Source: Croceicoccus gelatinilyticus
GTDB lineage: Bacteria; Pseudomonadota; Alphaproteobacteria; Sphingomonadales; Sphingomonadaceae
DNA length: 64,000 bases
Assembly: GCF_018398395.1 (NCBI RefSeq)
Contig: NZ_JAHCBF010000007.1
Span: forward strand, 124,001 to 188,000
Direction: 5' to 3'
Part shown: positions 37,992 to 46,178 of the stretch, in pieces
Layout: each line of letters starts with the position of its first letter
Numbering within the stretch: the stretch's first letter is position 1
Translations under genes and position numbers: made by a program
Notes under the pieces: generated by a model
The model's input: only the letters and a program-made list of their open reading frames with translations
What the model was told of the DNA's origin: nothing
The model's database searches: none

Positions 37992-38944
37992 TGGCGCACT
38001 CGCACGATCATGCTGGCCACAGTCACGGCGAGGAAAACCTTAGCGATCGTCAGCTGATCCTCGCGGTCGCGATCAATGTCCTCCTGACCCTTGCCCAGAT
38101 CATCGGCGGCATCCTTTCGGGGTCATTGGCGCTTATCGCGGATGCATTGCACAACTTCAGCGATGCGGCCTCTCTTGGTCTTGCATGGTTTGCGCGGCGC
38201 ATAGGCCGGCGGCCGGCGGACAAGCTGATGACCTTCGGCTACGCCCAGGGAGAAGTCGTCGCCGCGCTCATCAATCTGACGACCTTGCTGATCATCGGAT
38301 TCTATCTGATCGTTGAGGCGATCAACCGTTTCGCCGCGCCGCAGCCGGTCGAAGGCTGGACCGTGATCTGGGTTGCCGGGATCGCACTTGTCATCGATCT
38401 CGTCACCGCATTCATTGTCTATCGCGGCGCGCATGACAGCATTAACATGAAGGCTGCCTTCCTGCATAATGTTTCGGACGCGCTGGCCTCGATCGGTGTG
38501 ATCGTCGCCGGAGTGCTGATCATTCTATACGATCTCGTCGTCGCCGATCTCATCATCACTCTCATCATCGCGGCCTATGTCATCTGGCAGGGCGCGACAC
38601 TCCTACCGCGTACCGTTCGTCTGCTGATGGGAGCAGTGCCGGAGGAGGTGGAATTTGATCAGATGGTTGAAAACCTGCGCGCGCTTGGCGGCGTGCAGGA
38701 TATTCACCACGTCCATGTCTGGAATCTGGGAGAACATCACCGGGCGCTCGAAGCCCATCTCACTCTTGTTGATTACTCCCAAACAGCATTCGAGGGAGTC
38801 AAGCGACGCGCGCGGGCGATGCTGGAAAAGGATTTCGGCATCGCACATGCCACTTTCGAGCCCTGCCTCGCTACGGACTGCGATGATGCGCTGATCCCTG
38901 CCCACCCGGCACCCGCCAACGGGAAACACACGGTCGGTGATTAG
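37991..38944 (+). CDS. czcD: CDF-family Zn/Co/Cd exporter (CzcD/ZitB type)
   Basis: 317 aa. N-terminal His-rich HSHDHAGHSHGEE, six membrane helices with metal-site sequences ALIADALHNFSDAAS and KAAFLHNVSDALASIG, and a C-terminal cytoplasmic domain with HHVHVWNLGEHHRALEAHL. This is the classic CzcD/ZitB arrangement. The ATG at 37991 shares bases with the preceding TGA (TGATG) and is preferred over the GTG at 37988. Confidence 0.92.
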   Translation: MAHSHDHAGHSHGEENLSDRQLILAVAINVLLTLAQIIGGILSGSLALIADALHNFSDAASLGLAWFARRIGRRPADKLMTFGYAQGEVVAALINLTTLLIIGFYLIVEAINRFAAPQPVEGWTVIWVAGIALVIDLVTAFIVYRGAHDSINMKAAFLHNVSDALASIGVIVAGVLIILYDLVVADLIITLIIAAYVIWQGATLLPRTVRLLMGAVPEEVEFDQMVENLRALGGVQDIHHVHVWNLGEHHRALEAHLTLVDYSQTAFEGVKRRARAMLEKDFGIAHATFEPCLATDCDDALIPAHPAPANGKHTVGD

Positions 38945-39069
38945 GCTTTCGCTGGCACATTCCTGCCCGACCGTTCGCAGACCCTGACCCCTGATCGCGC
39001 GCCACTCGCGGACGGTATTGCAGTCCGGAACCGATGCACCGCGAGCCGCCCTCAGCCGATATGGGCATA

Positions 39070-39120
39070 AAAGCCTATTATTGCTATTGCGAATACGTCT
39101 CAATAGCAATAATAGGCTTT
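39070..39120. promoter_or_regulatory. 20-bp perfect inverted repeat in the TonB receptor leader
   Basis: Arms at 39070-39089 and 39101-39120 are exactly complementary over 20 bp, separated by 11 bases (39090-39100). The arms are AT-rich (TATTATTGCTATTG core) in a GC-rich context. The right arm ends 26 bp before the ATG at 39147. There is no T-run after it. It could be a metalloregulator operator (a Zur-like role is one possibility) or a large leader hairpin controlling translation. Confidence 0.75.
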
Positions 39121-39146
39121 GCAAATGTCTTGAAAGGATTCTTCAC

Positions 39147-41381
39147 ATGTATCGCGCTACCGCCTCGCTCATAGCAATTGCGCTGGCCGCCCCTGCTTAC
39201 GCCAATGAAAGAGACCCGACCGATGAGCGGCAATCGCAGGACGGGATAGCAAACCCAAGCGAATCGATTATCGTGATCGGCGGTCGCATCGATGCGTATG
39301 AAGTGGCCGGTGCGGCGGACCTAATCGATGGCGAGGAACTGAGCGAATTCGAGCATGGGGACGTCAACCGTGTCCTGCGCCAGGTGCCGGGGGTAAATAT
39401 TCAGGAAGAGGATGGTTTCGGGCTATTCCCGAATATTGGCTTGCGCGGCGCGCCGGTCGAACGGTCGAGCAACATCACCTTGATGGAAGATGGCGTTCTC
39501 ATCGCCCCTGCCCCCTACGCCGCTCCGGCCGCGTATTACTTCCCCGCGATCGGTCGAATGGACGCAGTCGAAGTGATCAAGGGCGCGGGCTCGGTACGCT
39601 ATGGTCCTCGCACGATCGGCGGGGCCATCAATTTCCGATCGACTCCGATACCGACCGAGAGCCTGGCTGGCGAAGCCTCCGGACAGCTTGGTTCTCGCGG
39701 TTATTATCAGGGTCATGGCTGGATTGGCGCTAGTGCCGACAATTTCGGGGCACTGGTGGAAAGCTATCAGCAAGGCAGTGATGGGTTCAAGACGATAGAT
39801 GGCCTTCCCGGCGCCGAGACCGGTTTTCAACGCCAGGACTATCGCGCCCGCTTCGCCGTCCACACCAGCCCAGATTCGCCGGTCGATGCTCGCCTCGAGT
39901 TCGCCTATGGTCGATCCGAACTTGAGGCGAACGAAACCTATTTGGGCCTAGCCGACGCGGATTTCGCGAGCGATCCGTACCGGCGCTATTCGGCCAGCCA
40001 ACGCGACGTTTTCACGGGCGAGCACGATCAATATCGGCTCACCGGCACGCTCCGGTTGCCCGACGACACGCAGGTTGCGGTTACCCTATATCGCAACGAT
40101 TTCATACGAAGTTGGTCGAAGCTACAGGACATCGATTTTAACGGTGATGGCAGCTTTGATGCCATCCAGCCAGTCTTCGACAATCCGTCCTCAAACGAAG
40201 AAAGCCTCGCGATCCTGCGAGGGGCAGACAGCGCTGAAGGTGCTCTTCGCATTCGCAACAACAACCGCATCTATCGGAGCGAAGGCGTCCAGCTTTCGTT
40301 CGAAAGACCTTTCGAGACCGGCGCGGTCATGCACAACCTGGCTGCGTCGCTACGGTATCACGAGGATGAAGAAGACCGGTTGCAGAATGAGGAATTCTAT
40401 ACGCAGACGGACGGAGATCTCGTTTTCGTCCGGCAGACGGCTCCGGGCGCTCAAGCCAATCGCGAGGCGAAGGCGAAGGCGATCGCTTTCTATCTAGAGG
40501 ACCGGATCGAGATCGGCGGGCTTACTCTGACGCCCGGCATTCGGTACGAAGGCATCGACCTTACTCGACTGGACTATGATCGAGCCGACCCCGCTCGTAT
40601 CGATGGACCTGCGCGCATACGCAAGACCAACGTTGACGAATGGCTTCCCGCACTCGGTGCAACCTATGCACTGGGAGACGTGCTGTTGATTGCAGGCGTT
40701 TCGCGCGGTTTTTCTCCCCCCGGGCCCGGAAATCCGGAGGCACGAGCCGAGAAAAGCTGGAACTATGAATTTGGTGGGCGTTTTCGGAATGGCGCCATTC
40801 AAGCTTCCGCGATTGCGTTTTATTCCGACTATTCCAATCTGCTCGGAAACTGCACACAATCCGTGGGGTGTAGCGTCGGGGATATTGGCGACCAGTTCAA
40901 TGCTGGGGCCGTCTCCGTGAAGGGGTTGGAGCTGGCAGCTTCGACGGAGCATCAAGTGGGTAAGGAAATTTCAATTCCCTTCTCGGTGGTTTACACGCTC
41001 ACCGACGCGCAATTCGAAAGCAGTTTCGAGAGTGCGTTCTTCGGTTCCGTGTCCCAGGGCGACGCACTGCCCTACATCGCTCGCCACCAATTCTATGCCG
41101 AAACGGGGCTCGCATTCGGACCGGCATCCTTGCTCGTGAGCGCCAATTACACATCGCAAGTACGCACCGAAGCAGGTAGCGGGGATATTTCGCCCGATGA
41201 GCGTATTGACGAAAGGATTGTCTTTGATCTCGCCGGCCGGTTTGCGCTGACGGAAGGTCTCTCTTTGTTTGCCAGAGTGGATAATCTGTTCGACAATGCT
41301 TATGCTGTAGCGCGTCGGCCTTCGGGTTTGAGACCGGGGGCTCCCCGGCGCTTCGTAGCAGGCGCTAGCGTGCGCTTCTGA
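39147..41381 (+). CDS. FecA-like TonB-dependent outer membrane receptor
   Basis: 744 aa. Signal peptide (SLIAIALAAPAYANE); plug domain with SIIVIGGRIDAYEVAG, GLFPNIGLRGAPVERSS and GAGSVRYGPRTIGGAINF; then a 22-strand-type barrel ending in ASVRF with a terminal Phe. The plug resembles FecA, but the metal cluster and the regulatory hairpin also fit a zinc- or metallophore-type receptor. GAAAGGATT supports the start at 39147. Confidence 0.9.
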   Translation: MYRATASLIAIALAAPAYANERDPTDERQSQDGIANPSESIIVIGGRIDAYEVAGAADLIDGEELSEFEHGDVNRVLRQVPGVNIQEEDGFGLFPNIGLRGAPVERSSNITLMEDGVLIAPAPYAAPAAYYFPAIGRMDAVEVIKGAGSVRYGPRTIGGAINFRSTPIPTESLAGEASGQLGSRGYYQGHGWIGASADNFGALVESYQQGSDGFKTIDGLPGAETGFQRQDYRARFAVHTSPDSPVDARLEFAYGRSELEANETYLGLADADFASDPYRRYSASQRDVFTGEHDQYRLTGTLRLPDDTQVAVTLYRNDFIRSWSKLQDIDFNGDGSFDAIQPVFDNPSSNEESLAILRGADSAEGALRIRNNNRIYRSEGVQLSFERPFETGAVMHNLAASLRYHEDEEDRLQNEEFYTQTDGDLVFVRQTAPGAQANREAKAKAIAFYLEDRIEIGGLTLTPGIRYEGIDLTRLDYDRADPARIDGPARIRKTNVDEWLPALGATYALGDVLLIAGVSRGFSPPGPGNPEARAEKSWNYEFGGRFRNGAIQASAIAFYSDYSNLLGNCTQSVGCSVGDIGDQFNAGAVSVKGLELAASTEHQVGKEISIPFSVVYTLTDAQFESSFESAFFGSVSQGDALPYIARHQFYAETGLAFGPASLLVSANYTSQVRTEAGSGDISPDERIDERIVFDLAGRFALTEGLSLFARVDNLFDNAYAVARRPSGLRPGAPRRFVAGASVRF

Positions 41382-41476
41382 GTATCTACGTCGGCCGATG
41401 ATCGCGCAATCTTGTAAGAGGCGGGAGCGCCAGTGAGCATTTCCGCCTCACTAAATGCAGGTGAGGTCGAGACTCA

Positions 41477-41490
41477 CGCAATCGATTGCG
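41477..41490. promoter_or_regulatory. 14-bp perfect palindrome upstream of peroxiredoxin
   Basis: CGCAATCGATTGCG is self-complementary, 86 bp upstream of the peroxiredoxin ATG. The same leader also contains GCATTT/AAATGC inverted repeats (about 41438-41459). It may be an operator. Confidence 0.4.
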
Positions 41491-41575
41491 CCGACATTCG
41501 ACGTGCCGCAGGCCACACACCCGCCAAAATATGAAGACGGCGGACACCTCCCCCAGAATAAATAGGAGTTTTGAC

Positions 41576-42232
41576 ATGACCCTCTCCATTGGCTCGACAG
41601 CCCCCGATTTCACAGCGGAAACGACCCAAGGCACCATCACCTTCCATGATTGGATGGGCGACAATTGGGCTATCCTGTTTTCTCATCCAAAGGCATTTAC
41701 TCCGGTTTGTACGACCGAGCTGGGTTACATGGCCGGTCTCGGCGAGGAATTTGCCAAACGCGACACCAAGATTCTCGGCCTGTCGGTCGACAGCAGCCAA
41801 GACAATCGCGACTGGCTACCCGATATCGAGGCGGTCAGCGGCAATAAAGTCGATTACCCGGTGGTCGGCGACAGCGACCTGAAGGTGGCCAAACTCTACA
41901 ATATGTTGTCCGCCGAGGAGACTGGCAGTGCGGAGCAAAGAACGGCAGCCGACAATGCTACCGTTCGCGCCGTCTATATCGTTGGCCCGGACAAAAAAAT
42001 CCGTGCGATGCTACTTTATCCGATGAGCAGCGGACGCAATTTCGAAGAAGTGGTCCGATTGCTCGATTCAGTCCAGCTCACCGAAAGTAAAGGCGTGGCA
42101 ACCCCGGTCAATTGGCAGAGTGGGGATGACGTCATCATTCCACCGTCTGTTTCCGAGGAAGAAGCGAAAGCGCGCTTCCCGCAAGGTTTCACAACGCTGC
42201 GCCCCTATCTGCGCACGGTTAAAATCGACTGA
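41576..42232 (+). CDS. 1-Cys peroxiredoxin
   Basis: 218 aa. The peroxidatic Cys45 lies in the conserved FTPVCTTELGY motif and no second Cys exists, so it is of the 1-Cys (Prdx6) type. The C-terminal extension (VSEEEAKARFPQGF...PYLR) is typical of that subfamily. It reduces peroxides in the cytoplasm, useful under metal-driven oxidative stress. GGAGTTTT precedes the start. Confidence 0.93.
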   Translation: MTLSIGSTAPDFTAETTQGTITFHDWMGDNWAILFSHPKAFTPVCTTELGYMAGLGEEFAKRDTKILGLSVDSSQDNRDWLPDIEAVSGNKVDYPVVGDSDLKVAKLYNMLSAEETGSAEQRTAADNATVRAVYIVGPDKKIRAMLLYPMSSGRNFEEVVRLLDSVQLTESKGVATPVNWQSGDDVIIPPSVSEEEAKARFPQGFTTLRPYLRTVKID

Positions 42233-42330
42233 CCAGCGCAAGCGGATGTGGTGTATTTGGGCTCGAACTCAACAGGGGATTCCGCATGAAGCTAGACAAA
42301 AGCAGTCACGCAACTGCGGCTTCCGCCGCA

Positions 42331-42975
42331 TTACGATTTGGCACCGACGAATTCATACGCACAACCGGCCAGAAACTCGCGTAAATGAACTTCGCGCAAA
42401 ACTTTGCGTGCTGGAAGCCAAGGGCGGAACTCTTCATATTCCCGCGCCACACCAAATGGTTTGGTCAGCACTATGCCGATTTCAATCAGCCATCGCGGCC
42501 AGCGCTCGGGGTGTTTCAGGCCAAGGAGGGCCATCCGGCCACCCGTCGGGAGAGCAGCTGAGGCGCGCTCGATGATCGCGGCGTAGTCAGGTGGCATTTC
42601 CAGTCCAAAGGTGCTGATGACTGCGCTGGTCTCGCTCGGAAAGCGGAAGGCGGCTACGTCTGACTGCACAAATTCGACATTACTTGCTCGCAGGCGCTTC
42701 GCTCGTCGACGGGCTTGGTCGAGCATGCCTTGCGAAAGGTCGACCAGCGTCACCTTGCCGCTTGGTCCTACTCTCTCAAGCAGAAACGCGAGGTTTGCGC
42801 CGGTGCCAGCACACAGATCGACCACATGGTCGCCGGCGTTGAGTTCAAGCCGGTTAACCAGATCGCGTCGCCAGCGACCAAGACCGGCCCACCGAAACCC
42901 CGACACCAATCGGTCATAGATTCCCGCGTTCTTGTCGTAGAAGCGTTCAACCTGTTCGTTGGATAGAATTGCCAT
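42331..42975 (-). CDS. Class I SAM-dependent methyltransferase (UbiE-like)
   Basis: 214 aa. SAM motif I VVDLCAGTGANLAFL, then TLVDLSQGMLDQARRRAK and FVQSDVAAFRF correspond to the UbiE/COQ5-like pattern. The substrate is unknown. It follows the DUF3703 gene by 8 bp on the minus strand under a MerR-type promoter, which suggests metal-regulated expression. Confidence 0.82.
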   Translation of the reverse strand: MAILSNEQVERFYDKNAGIYDRLVSGFRWAGLGRWRRDLVNRLELNAGDHVVDLCAGTGANLAFLLERVGPSGKVTLVDLSQGMLDQARRRAKRLRASNVEFVQSDVAAFRFPSETSAVISTFGLEMPPDYAAIIERASAALPTGGRMALLGLKHPERWPRWLIEIGIVLTKPFGVAREYEEFRPWLPARKVLREVHLREFLAGCAYEFVGAKS

Positions 42976-42983
42976 GGCGCGAG

Positions 42984-43346
42984 CTAGCGAGCTTCGCCCG
43001 AAGAGATCGTAAGAACCTCTGAGAGGTCGTCCGGGTATGGCATTGGCGCGAACGCGCTCACGTTTGCGCGTCCGGTATTCCCCCAGGGGAGCCGTCCGGT
43101 GAGATTACCAAGGGGAGCGAGCGCAAGACGTATGACCTGCCCCAGAACTTCGCGGCCATCGCGGGTTTCAACTGCATAGCCCAGCATCGTCATATGTGAA
43201 CGAAGATGCGGCCCGAAGAAGCCCTGGCCCAGAATATGTTCCCGCTCGAGCGCGGTCCAAGCCAAAGCCCGGTCACCAGACTGCCTGGCGGCACGGAAAA
43301 CGCGCCGCTCAGATTCGATAAGTTCAATAATGTCCTTCTTTGCCAC
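42984..43346 (-). CDS. DUF3703 protein
   Basis: 120 aa. The conserved features are the helical N-terminus with ALERAHxLxQ-like ALEREHILGQGFFGPHLRSHMTML and the RDGREVLGQVIRL...GRLPWGNTGRANVSAF block, which I recognise as DUF3703. Members are found next to MerR regulators and metal-transport genes; the function is unknown. It is the first gene of the MerR-regulated minus-strand operon. Confidence 0.85.
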   Translation of the reverse strand: MAKKDIIELIESERRVFRAARQSGDRALAWTALEREHILGQGFFGPHLRSHMTMLGYAVETRDGREVLGQVIRLALAPLGNLTGRLPWGNTGRANVSAFAPMPYPDDLSEVLTISSGEAR

Positions 43347-43381
43347 AGGATTTTACCGTTCTGCTTGCATCCTCGAATTGT

Positions 43382-43412
43382 CTTATGCACCTTGTAGTGG
43401 CTACAAGGTCAA
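43382..43412 (-). promoter_or_regulatory. MerR-type operator/promoter of the DUF3703 operon
   Basis: The plus-strand sequence ACCTTGTAG-TGG-CTACAAGGT (43389-43409) is a perfect 9-bp dyad. Read on the minus strand, TTGACC (43407-43412) is a -35 box and CATAAG (43382-43387) a -10 box with a 19-bp spacer, typical of MerR-activated promoters. The DUF3703 start is at 43346. Confidence 0.85.
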
Positions 43413-43428
43413 GCATTGCGAGAAACCC

Positions 43429-43815
43429 ATGAAGATTGGTGCCCTGGCGCGGAAGACCGGCACGACCGCCGAAACCATCCGCTACTACGAACGGACCGGA
43501 TTGCTGGAGGAACCACCACGCACCGCCGGCAACTACCGGGACTATGGCCCGACCGAATTGGCCAGATTGCGGTTTATCCGCCGCGCACGCGACCTCGGCT
43601 TCACCATGGCGGAGGTGCGCCAATTGCTTTCTTTGGCGGATGATCCATCGCAATCGTGCGAAGCCGTGGACTCTATTGCCAGCCTCCACCTGCGCGAGGT
43701 GGATCGGAAGCTTGGTGACTTGCGAAAACTGCGAACCGAACTGCGCCATATGGTGGACGACTGCCAGCACGGAGCGGTTGGCGAATGCCGGATAATCGAA
43801 GTGCTTTCCGGCTAG
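43429..43815 (+). CDS. MerR-family metalloregulator
   Basis: 128 aa. HTH MKIGALARKTGTTAETIRYYERTGLL, followed by the dimer helix and Cys77, Cys112 and Cys120, the same spacing as in the regulator at 24065-24460, which places it with CadR/PbrR/ZntR-type sensors of Pb, Cd or Zn. The promoter dyad 20 bp upstream of its start is probably its target and also controls its own transcription. It is divergent from DUF3703. Confidence 0.9.
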   Translation: MKIGALARKTGTTAETIRYYERTGLLEEPPRTAGNYRDYGPTELARLRFIRRARDLGFTMAEVRQLLSLADDPSQSCEAVDSIASLHLREVDRKLGDLRKLRTELRHMVDDCQHGAVGECRIIEVLSG

Positions 43816-43862
43816 CCGGACAGAGGGCGTTTATGGGAGCAGTGACGGGACGCAAGACATGA

Positions 43863-44153
43863 TCATCTCGAAATTCGGGGCGTGTTCTGACATATCTCGT
43901 CGGTGCGTTCGACAACAGAACCGATCCAGTCATCGATCTCGGCTTCGACCCAAACCGTGCAACGGGGACCGAGCGAACGCGACTTTGGAAAACGGCCTTC
44001 GCGCATCCGCTGATAGATTGCCGTTCGGCGCAGGCCCACGCGCGCCATGACCTCGGGAAGACGAATGAGCCGGTCTGGCGTTGGCTCGACAGGAACGGCT
44101 TCCGCGTCCGTTTCGAGACCGGTCGTCATTTCAGAGAGCGAAGCTTTGTTCAT
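43863..44153 (-). CDS. AlpA-family DNA-binding protein
   Basis: 96 aa. The motif RLPEVMARVGLRRTAIYQRMREGRFPKSRSLGPRCTVWVEAEIDDWI is the AlpA/MerR-like excisionase-type helix-turn-helix. AlpA proteins regulate excision or transfer genes of mobile elements. Its start overlaps the end of the HTH gene by 23 bp and both lie just upstream of the transfer operon on the opposite strand, so a regulatory role in transfer is plausible. Confidence 0.85.
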   Translation of the reverse strand: MNKASLSEMTTGLETDAEAVPVEPTPDRLIRLPEVMARVGLRRTAIYQRMREGRFPKSRSLGPRCTVWVEAEIDDWIGSVVERTDEICQNTPRISR

Positions 44154-44592
44154 CCTGCCGCTCCAGTTGCGCGAGGTGATCCGACAGGAGACCGGCGGTG
44201 CGGTGAGCGGTCCCCTTTGCCCAGCGCGGTCTCACATCGAGCAGTCTCTCGCCCAGCGCCTGATCCAAAGCAGACGGCAACTCGCTTATGAAGGTTTCAA
44301 GAAATTCCAGCACGCCGCTATTCTGCCAATCCTCGCTACGCTGCGAGTACCCCGCGAGTGCCAGCATCAGGGAGGTGCGCGGCGCGTGTCCGCTCGCGTC
44401 AAGGATGGCCAGCGCCTCTGGCAGTGTGGCTGACCGTGTCCCGGCGAGGATGCGTCGGAGCGCGTCCTTGTTGATATTCGTCTGTGCGGCAATCGTCCGC
44501 CGGGACTTGCCACTTTCGTCCACGGCATGGTCGAGGAAAGCTGCGACTCCTCGCGATAGTTCTTCCCATTTGTCGTTTGCGTTTCGCGCCAT
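44131..44592 (-). CDS. HTH transcriptional regulator
   Basis: 153 aa. Residues ~15-60 contain an XRE-like HTH (SRRTIAAQTNINKDALRRILAGTRSATLPEALAIL). The C-terminal half is a helical region of unknown fold. It may repress its own operon and the transfer genes divergently. A GGTGAT/ATCACC dyad overlaps its promoter and a LexA-type box lies further upstream. It starts at 44592 with AGGAAC in the leader. Confidence 0.8.
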   Translation of the reverse strand: MARNANDKWEELSRGVAAFLDHAVDESGKSRRTIAAQTNINKDALRRILAGTRSATLPEALAILDASGHAPRTSLMLALAGYSQRSEDWQNSGVLEFLETFISELPSALDQALGERLLDVRPRWAKGTAHRTAGLLSDHLAQLERQDEQSFAL

Positions 44593-44605
44593 TGTTCCTG
44601 CTTCC

Positions 44606-44626
44606 GGTGATCTTTAGCGAATCACC
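44606..44626. promoter_or_regulatory. Dyad in the leader of the HTH regulator gene
   Basis: GGTGAT (44606-44611) and ATCACC (44621-44626) form a 6-bp inverted repeat with 9-nt spacing, 14 bp upstream of the minus-strand start codon. It is a candidate autoregulatory operator. Confidence 0.45.
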
Positions 44627-44666
44627 AACAGGCTAGGCAACGCGTCAAACTGTAGGAAAGGAAAAA

Positions 44667-44681
44667 GAACAAATAAGGAAC
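44667..44681. promoter_or_regulatory. LexA-like SOS box, GAAC-N7-GAAC
   Basis: GAACAAATAAGGAAC matches the alphaproteobacterial LexA motif (GTTC-N7-GTTC read on the other strand). It is 75-89 bp upstream of the HTH regulator start and about 275 bp upstream of the pilin gene. About one or two such matches would be expected by chance in the window, so the intergenic location and the AT-rich spacer are the main support. Confidence 0.55.
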
Positions 44682-44955
44682 ACGTAGGAAACCGGCTCAT
44701 CGTCACACGATTTGATTCGCGCAGATTCCGGTCCCTCGATCTCAGACTTCGGTATGGGTGGCGCAATGATCGGTATTCTTGGCCGCAATGTCTGCACCGG
44801 TCGCGCAAAGCCTGGTCAGATTGCCCAGAATCGACGATTTCTCTTGGTCGGAATGCCGCGTGCGGCAGTTTCCGTTTTCCTACACCCCGCCTTCCAATCG
44901 AGGAAAGAACATACAGCGAACGCATCGCTGCCAATGTTCGAAACGGAGTTCCTCG

Positions 44956-45282
44956 ATGACCAAGGCAATCACCCTTCCCCGCCAATCCGTCAAAGGCATT
45001 CGTGCCCGCGACTATATTCTTCCGGCCGCGATTGCGCTCGCCTGCGCCGGTGCCGCCTATGCCGGTGCCGACACGACCTTTGATCCGGCGCTGCAGAAGT
45101 TCACTGACTTCCTCGAAGGTTCGGGCGGCAAGATCATCACCGTCCTCAGCCTTGCCGGCGGTTTGATCGCGCTCGCCTCGGGCCGCTTCGCCCTTGGGCA
45201 GGTCGCGGTCCCGGTCGGTGTCGGAATTGGCGTCGGCACAGGCGTGCCGATCGTCACCTCGGTCGTGACCGCAACCATTTGA
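44956..45282 (+). CDS. F-type pilin subunit (TraA-like)
   Basis: 108 aa. A charged N-terminus and cleavable leader ending near PAAIALACAGAAYAGA are followed by two hydrophobic helices (GGKIITVLSLAGGLIALAS, VGVGIGVGTGVPIVTSVV), the form of a type IV secretion pilin. It begins the transfer operon, directly upstream of traL as in F. Sequence similarity to TraA is weak, so the call is by position and topology. CGGAG lies upstream of the start. Confidence 0.75.
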   Translation: MTKAITLPRQSVKGIRARDYILPAAIALACAGAAYAGADTTFDPALQKFTDFLEGSGGKIITVLSLAGGLIALASGRFALGQVAVPVGVGIGVGTGVPIVTSVVTATI

Positions 45283-45308
45283 TCGCGGTCTAACGACGGG
45301 AGGGCGGC

Positions 45309-45596
45309 ATGGCCGACAGATACCTCGTTCCACGGCGGCTCGACGACCCGGAGGTCATCGGCTTCTGGACCATCGACGAGTTTGCGGGGCTGCTCGTCCC
45401 GTTCGCGTGGGGCATCCTTTCGCAGCACATCATCATCGGCACCGGCCTATCGGTCATGACCTGGTTCGCCCTTCGAAAGGCGAAGGCATCAGGCGCAGGG
45501 TCGAAACTGGTCCATGCTGCCTACTGGTATCTGCCGGGGAGCTTCCTCGGGCTGAAAGCCACGCCGCCCTCCCACTGCCGCCTGCTCGCAGGCTGA
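45309..45596 (+). CDS. traL: TraL pilus assembly protein
   Basis: 95 aa with two hydrophobic helices near residues 25-60 and the conserved short N-terminal RYLVPRRLDDPEVIGFWTIDEF seen in TraL. It takes part in assembling the pilus in the inner membrane. It is the second gene of the operon, 26 bp after the pilin, with GGGAGG as ribosome site. Confidence 0.85.
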   Translation: MADRYLVPRRLDDPEVIGFWTIDEFAGLLVPFAWGILSQHIIIGTGLSVMTWFALRKAKASGAGSKLVHAAYWYLPGSFLGLKATPPSHCRLLAG

Positions 45597-45608
45597 GGGA
45601 GGACCCAA

Positions 45609-46178
45609 GTGAAACACGAATTCGCCTATGAGGAAGCGCAGCGTCACCTCAAACAGCGCAACCGCTTCGCCGCGCTGTCAGCCGTGCTGGGCCTTACCAG
45701 CCTGCTGGCGGTCGGCGCGGCGGCGACGCGCGAGGAAAGCGTCATTTTGGTGCCTGTCACGACCGAGCGCCTGACGCTCGGGAGCGGCGGTACCGATGCG
45801 CACTACCTCGAACTCGTAACCCGCGACACCGCGCTCATGCTGCTCAATCGCGCACCCGAGAGCCTCGACTACTGGATGGAACAGGTCCTCAAGGTGGCAG
45901 ATCCGTCAGCGCACGGGAGCCTCAAGGCCGAGCTCGTCAAGATCGTCGACGAGCAGCGCGGTTCGGACATCAGCCAGGCCTTCGTCATCTCGCGGATGGA
46001 GGTCGACGCGCAGGCGCTCACCGCTGTCGTCACCGGCACGCTCAAGACCTTCGTCGGTGCGCAGGTGATCGCAAGCCAAGAGCGCAGCTTCGAATTCAGC
46101 TGGAACCGCCGCGGCCTCAGTCTCGGCCTCACCGGCTTCCGCCAGCTCCCAACCGAAAACGAGGAGGAGAACCCATGA
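45609..46178 (+). CDS. traE: TraE conjugal transfer protein
   Basis: 189 aa. One N-terminal membrane helix (FAALSAVLGLTSLLAVGA) and a periplasmic domain (ILVPVTTERLTLGSGG...YLELVTRDTALMLLNRAPESLDYW) with the VirB8-like fold shared by TraE. It is an inner-membrane scaffold of the secretion complex. Its stop overlaps the traK ATG by 4 bp. Confidence 0.88.
   Translation: MKHEFAYEEAQRHLKQRNRFAALSAVLGLTSLLAVGAAATREESVILVPVTTERLTLGSGGTDAHYLELVTRDTALMLLNRAPESLDYWMEQVLKVADPSAHGSLKAELVKIVDEQRGSDISQAFVISRMEVDAQALTAVVTGTLKTFVGAQVIASQERSFEFSWNRRGLSLGLTGFRQLPTENEEENP

Larger units (their letters stand above)
44593..44955. other. Regulatory region between HTH regulator and transfer operon
   Basis: This 363-bp gap holds the HTH dyad, a LexA-like box, two GTAGGAAA direct repeats (about 44652 and 44684) and presumably the divergent promoters of the regulator and transfer operons. 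I see no protein-coding gene. Confidence 0.55.
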
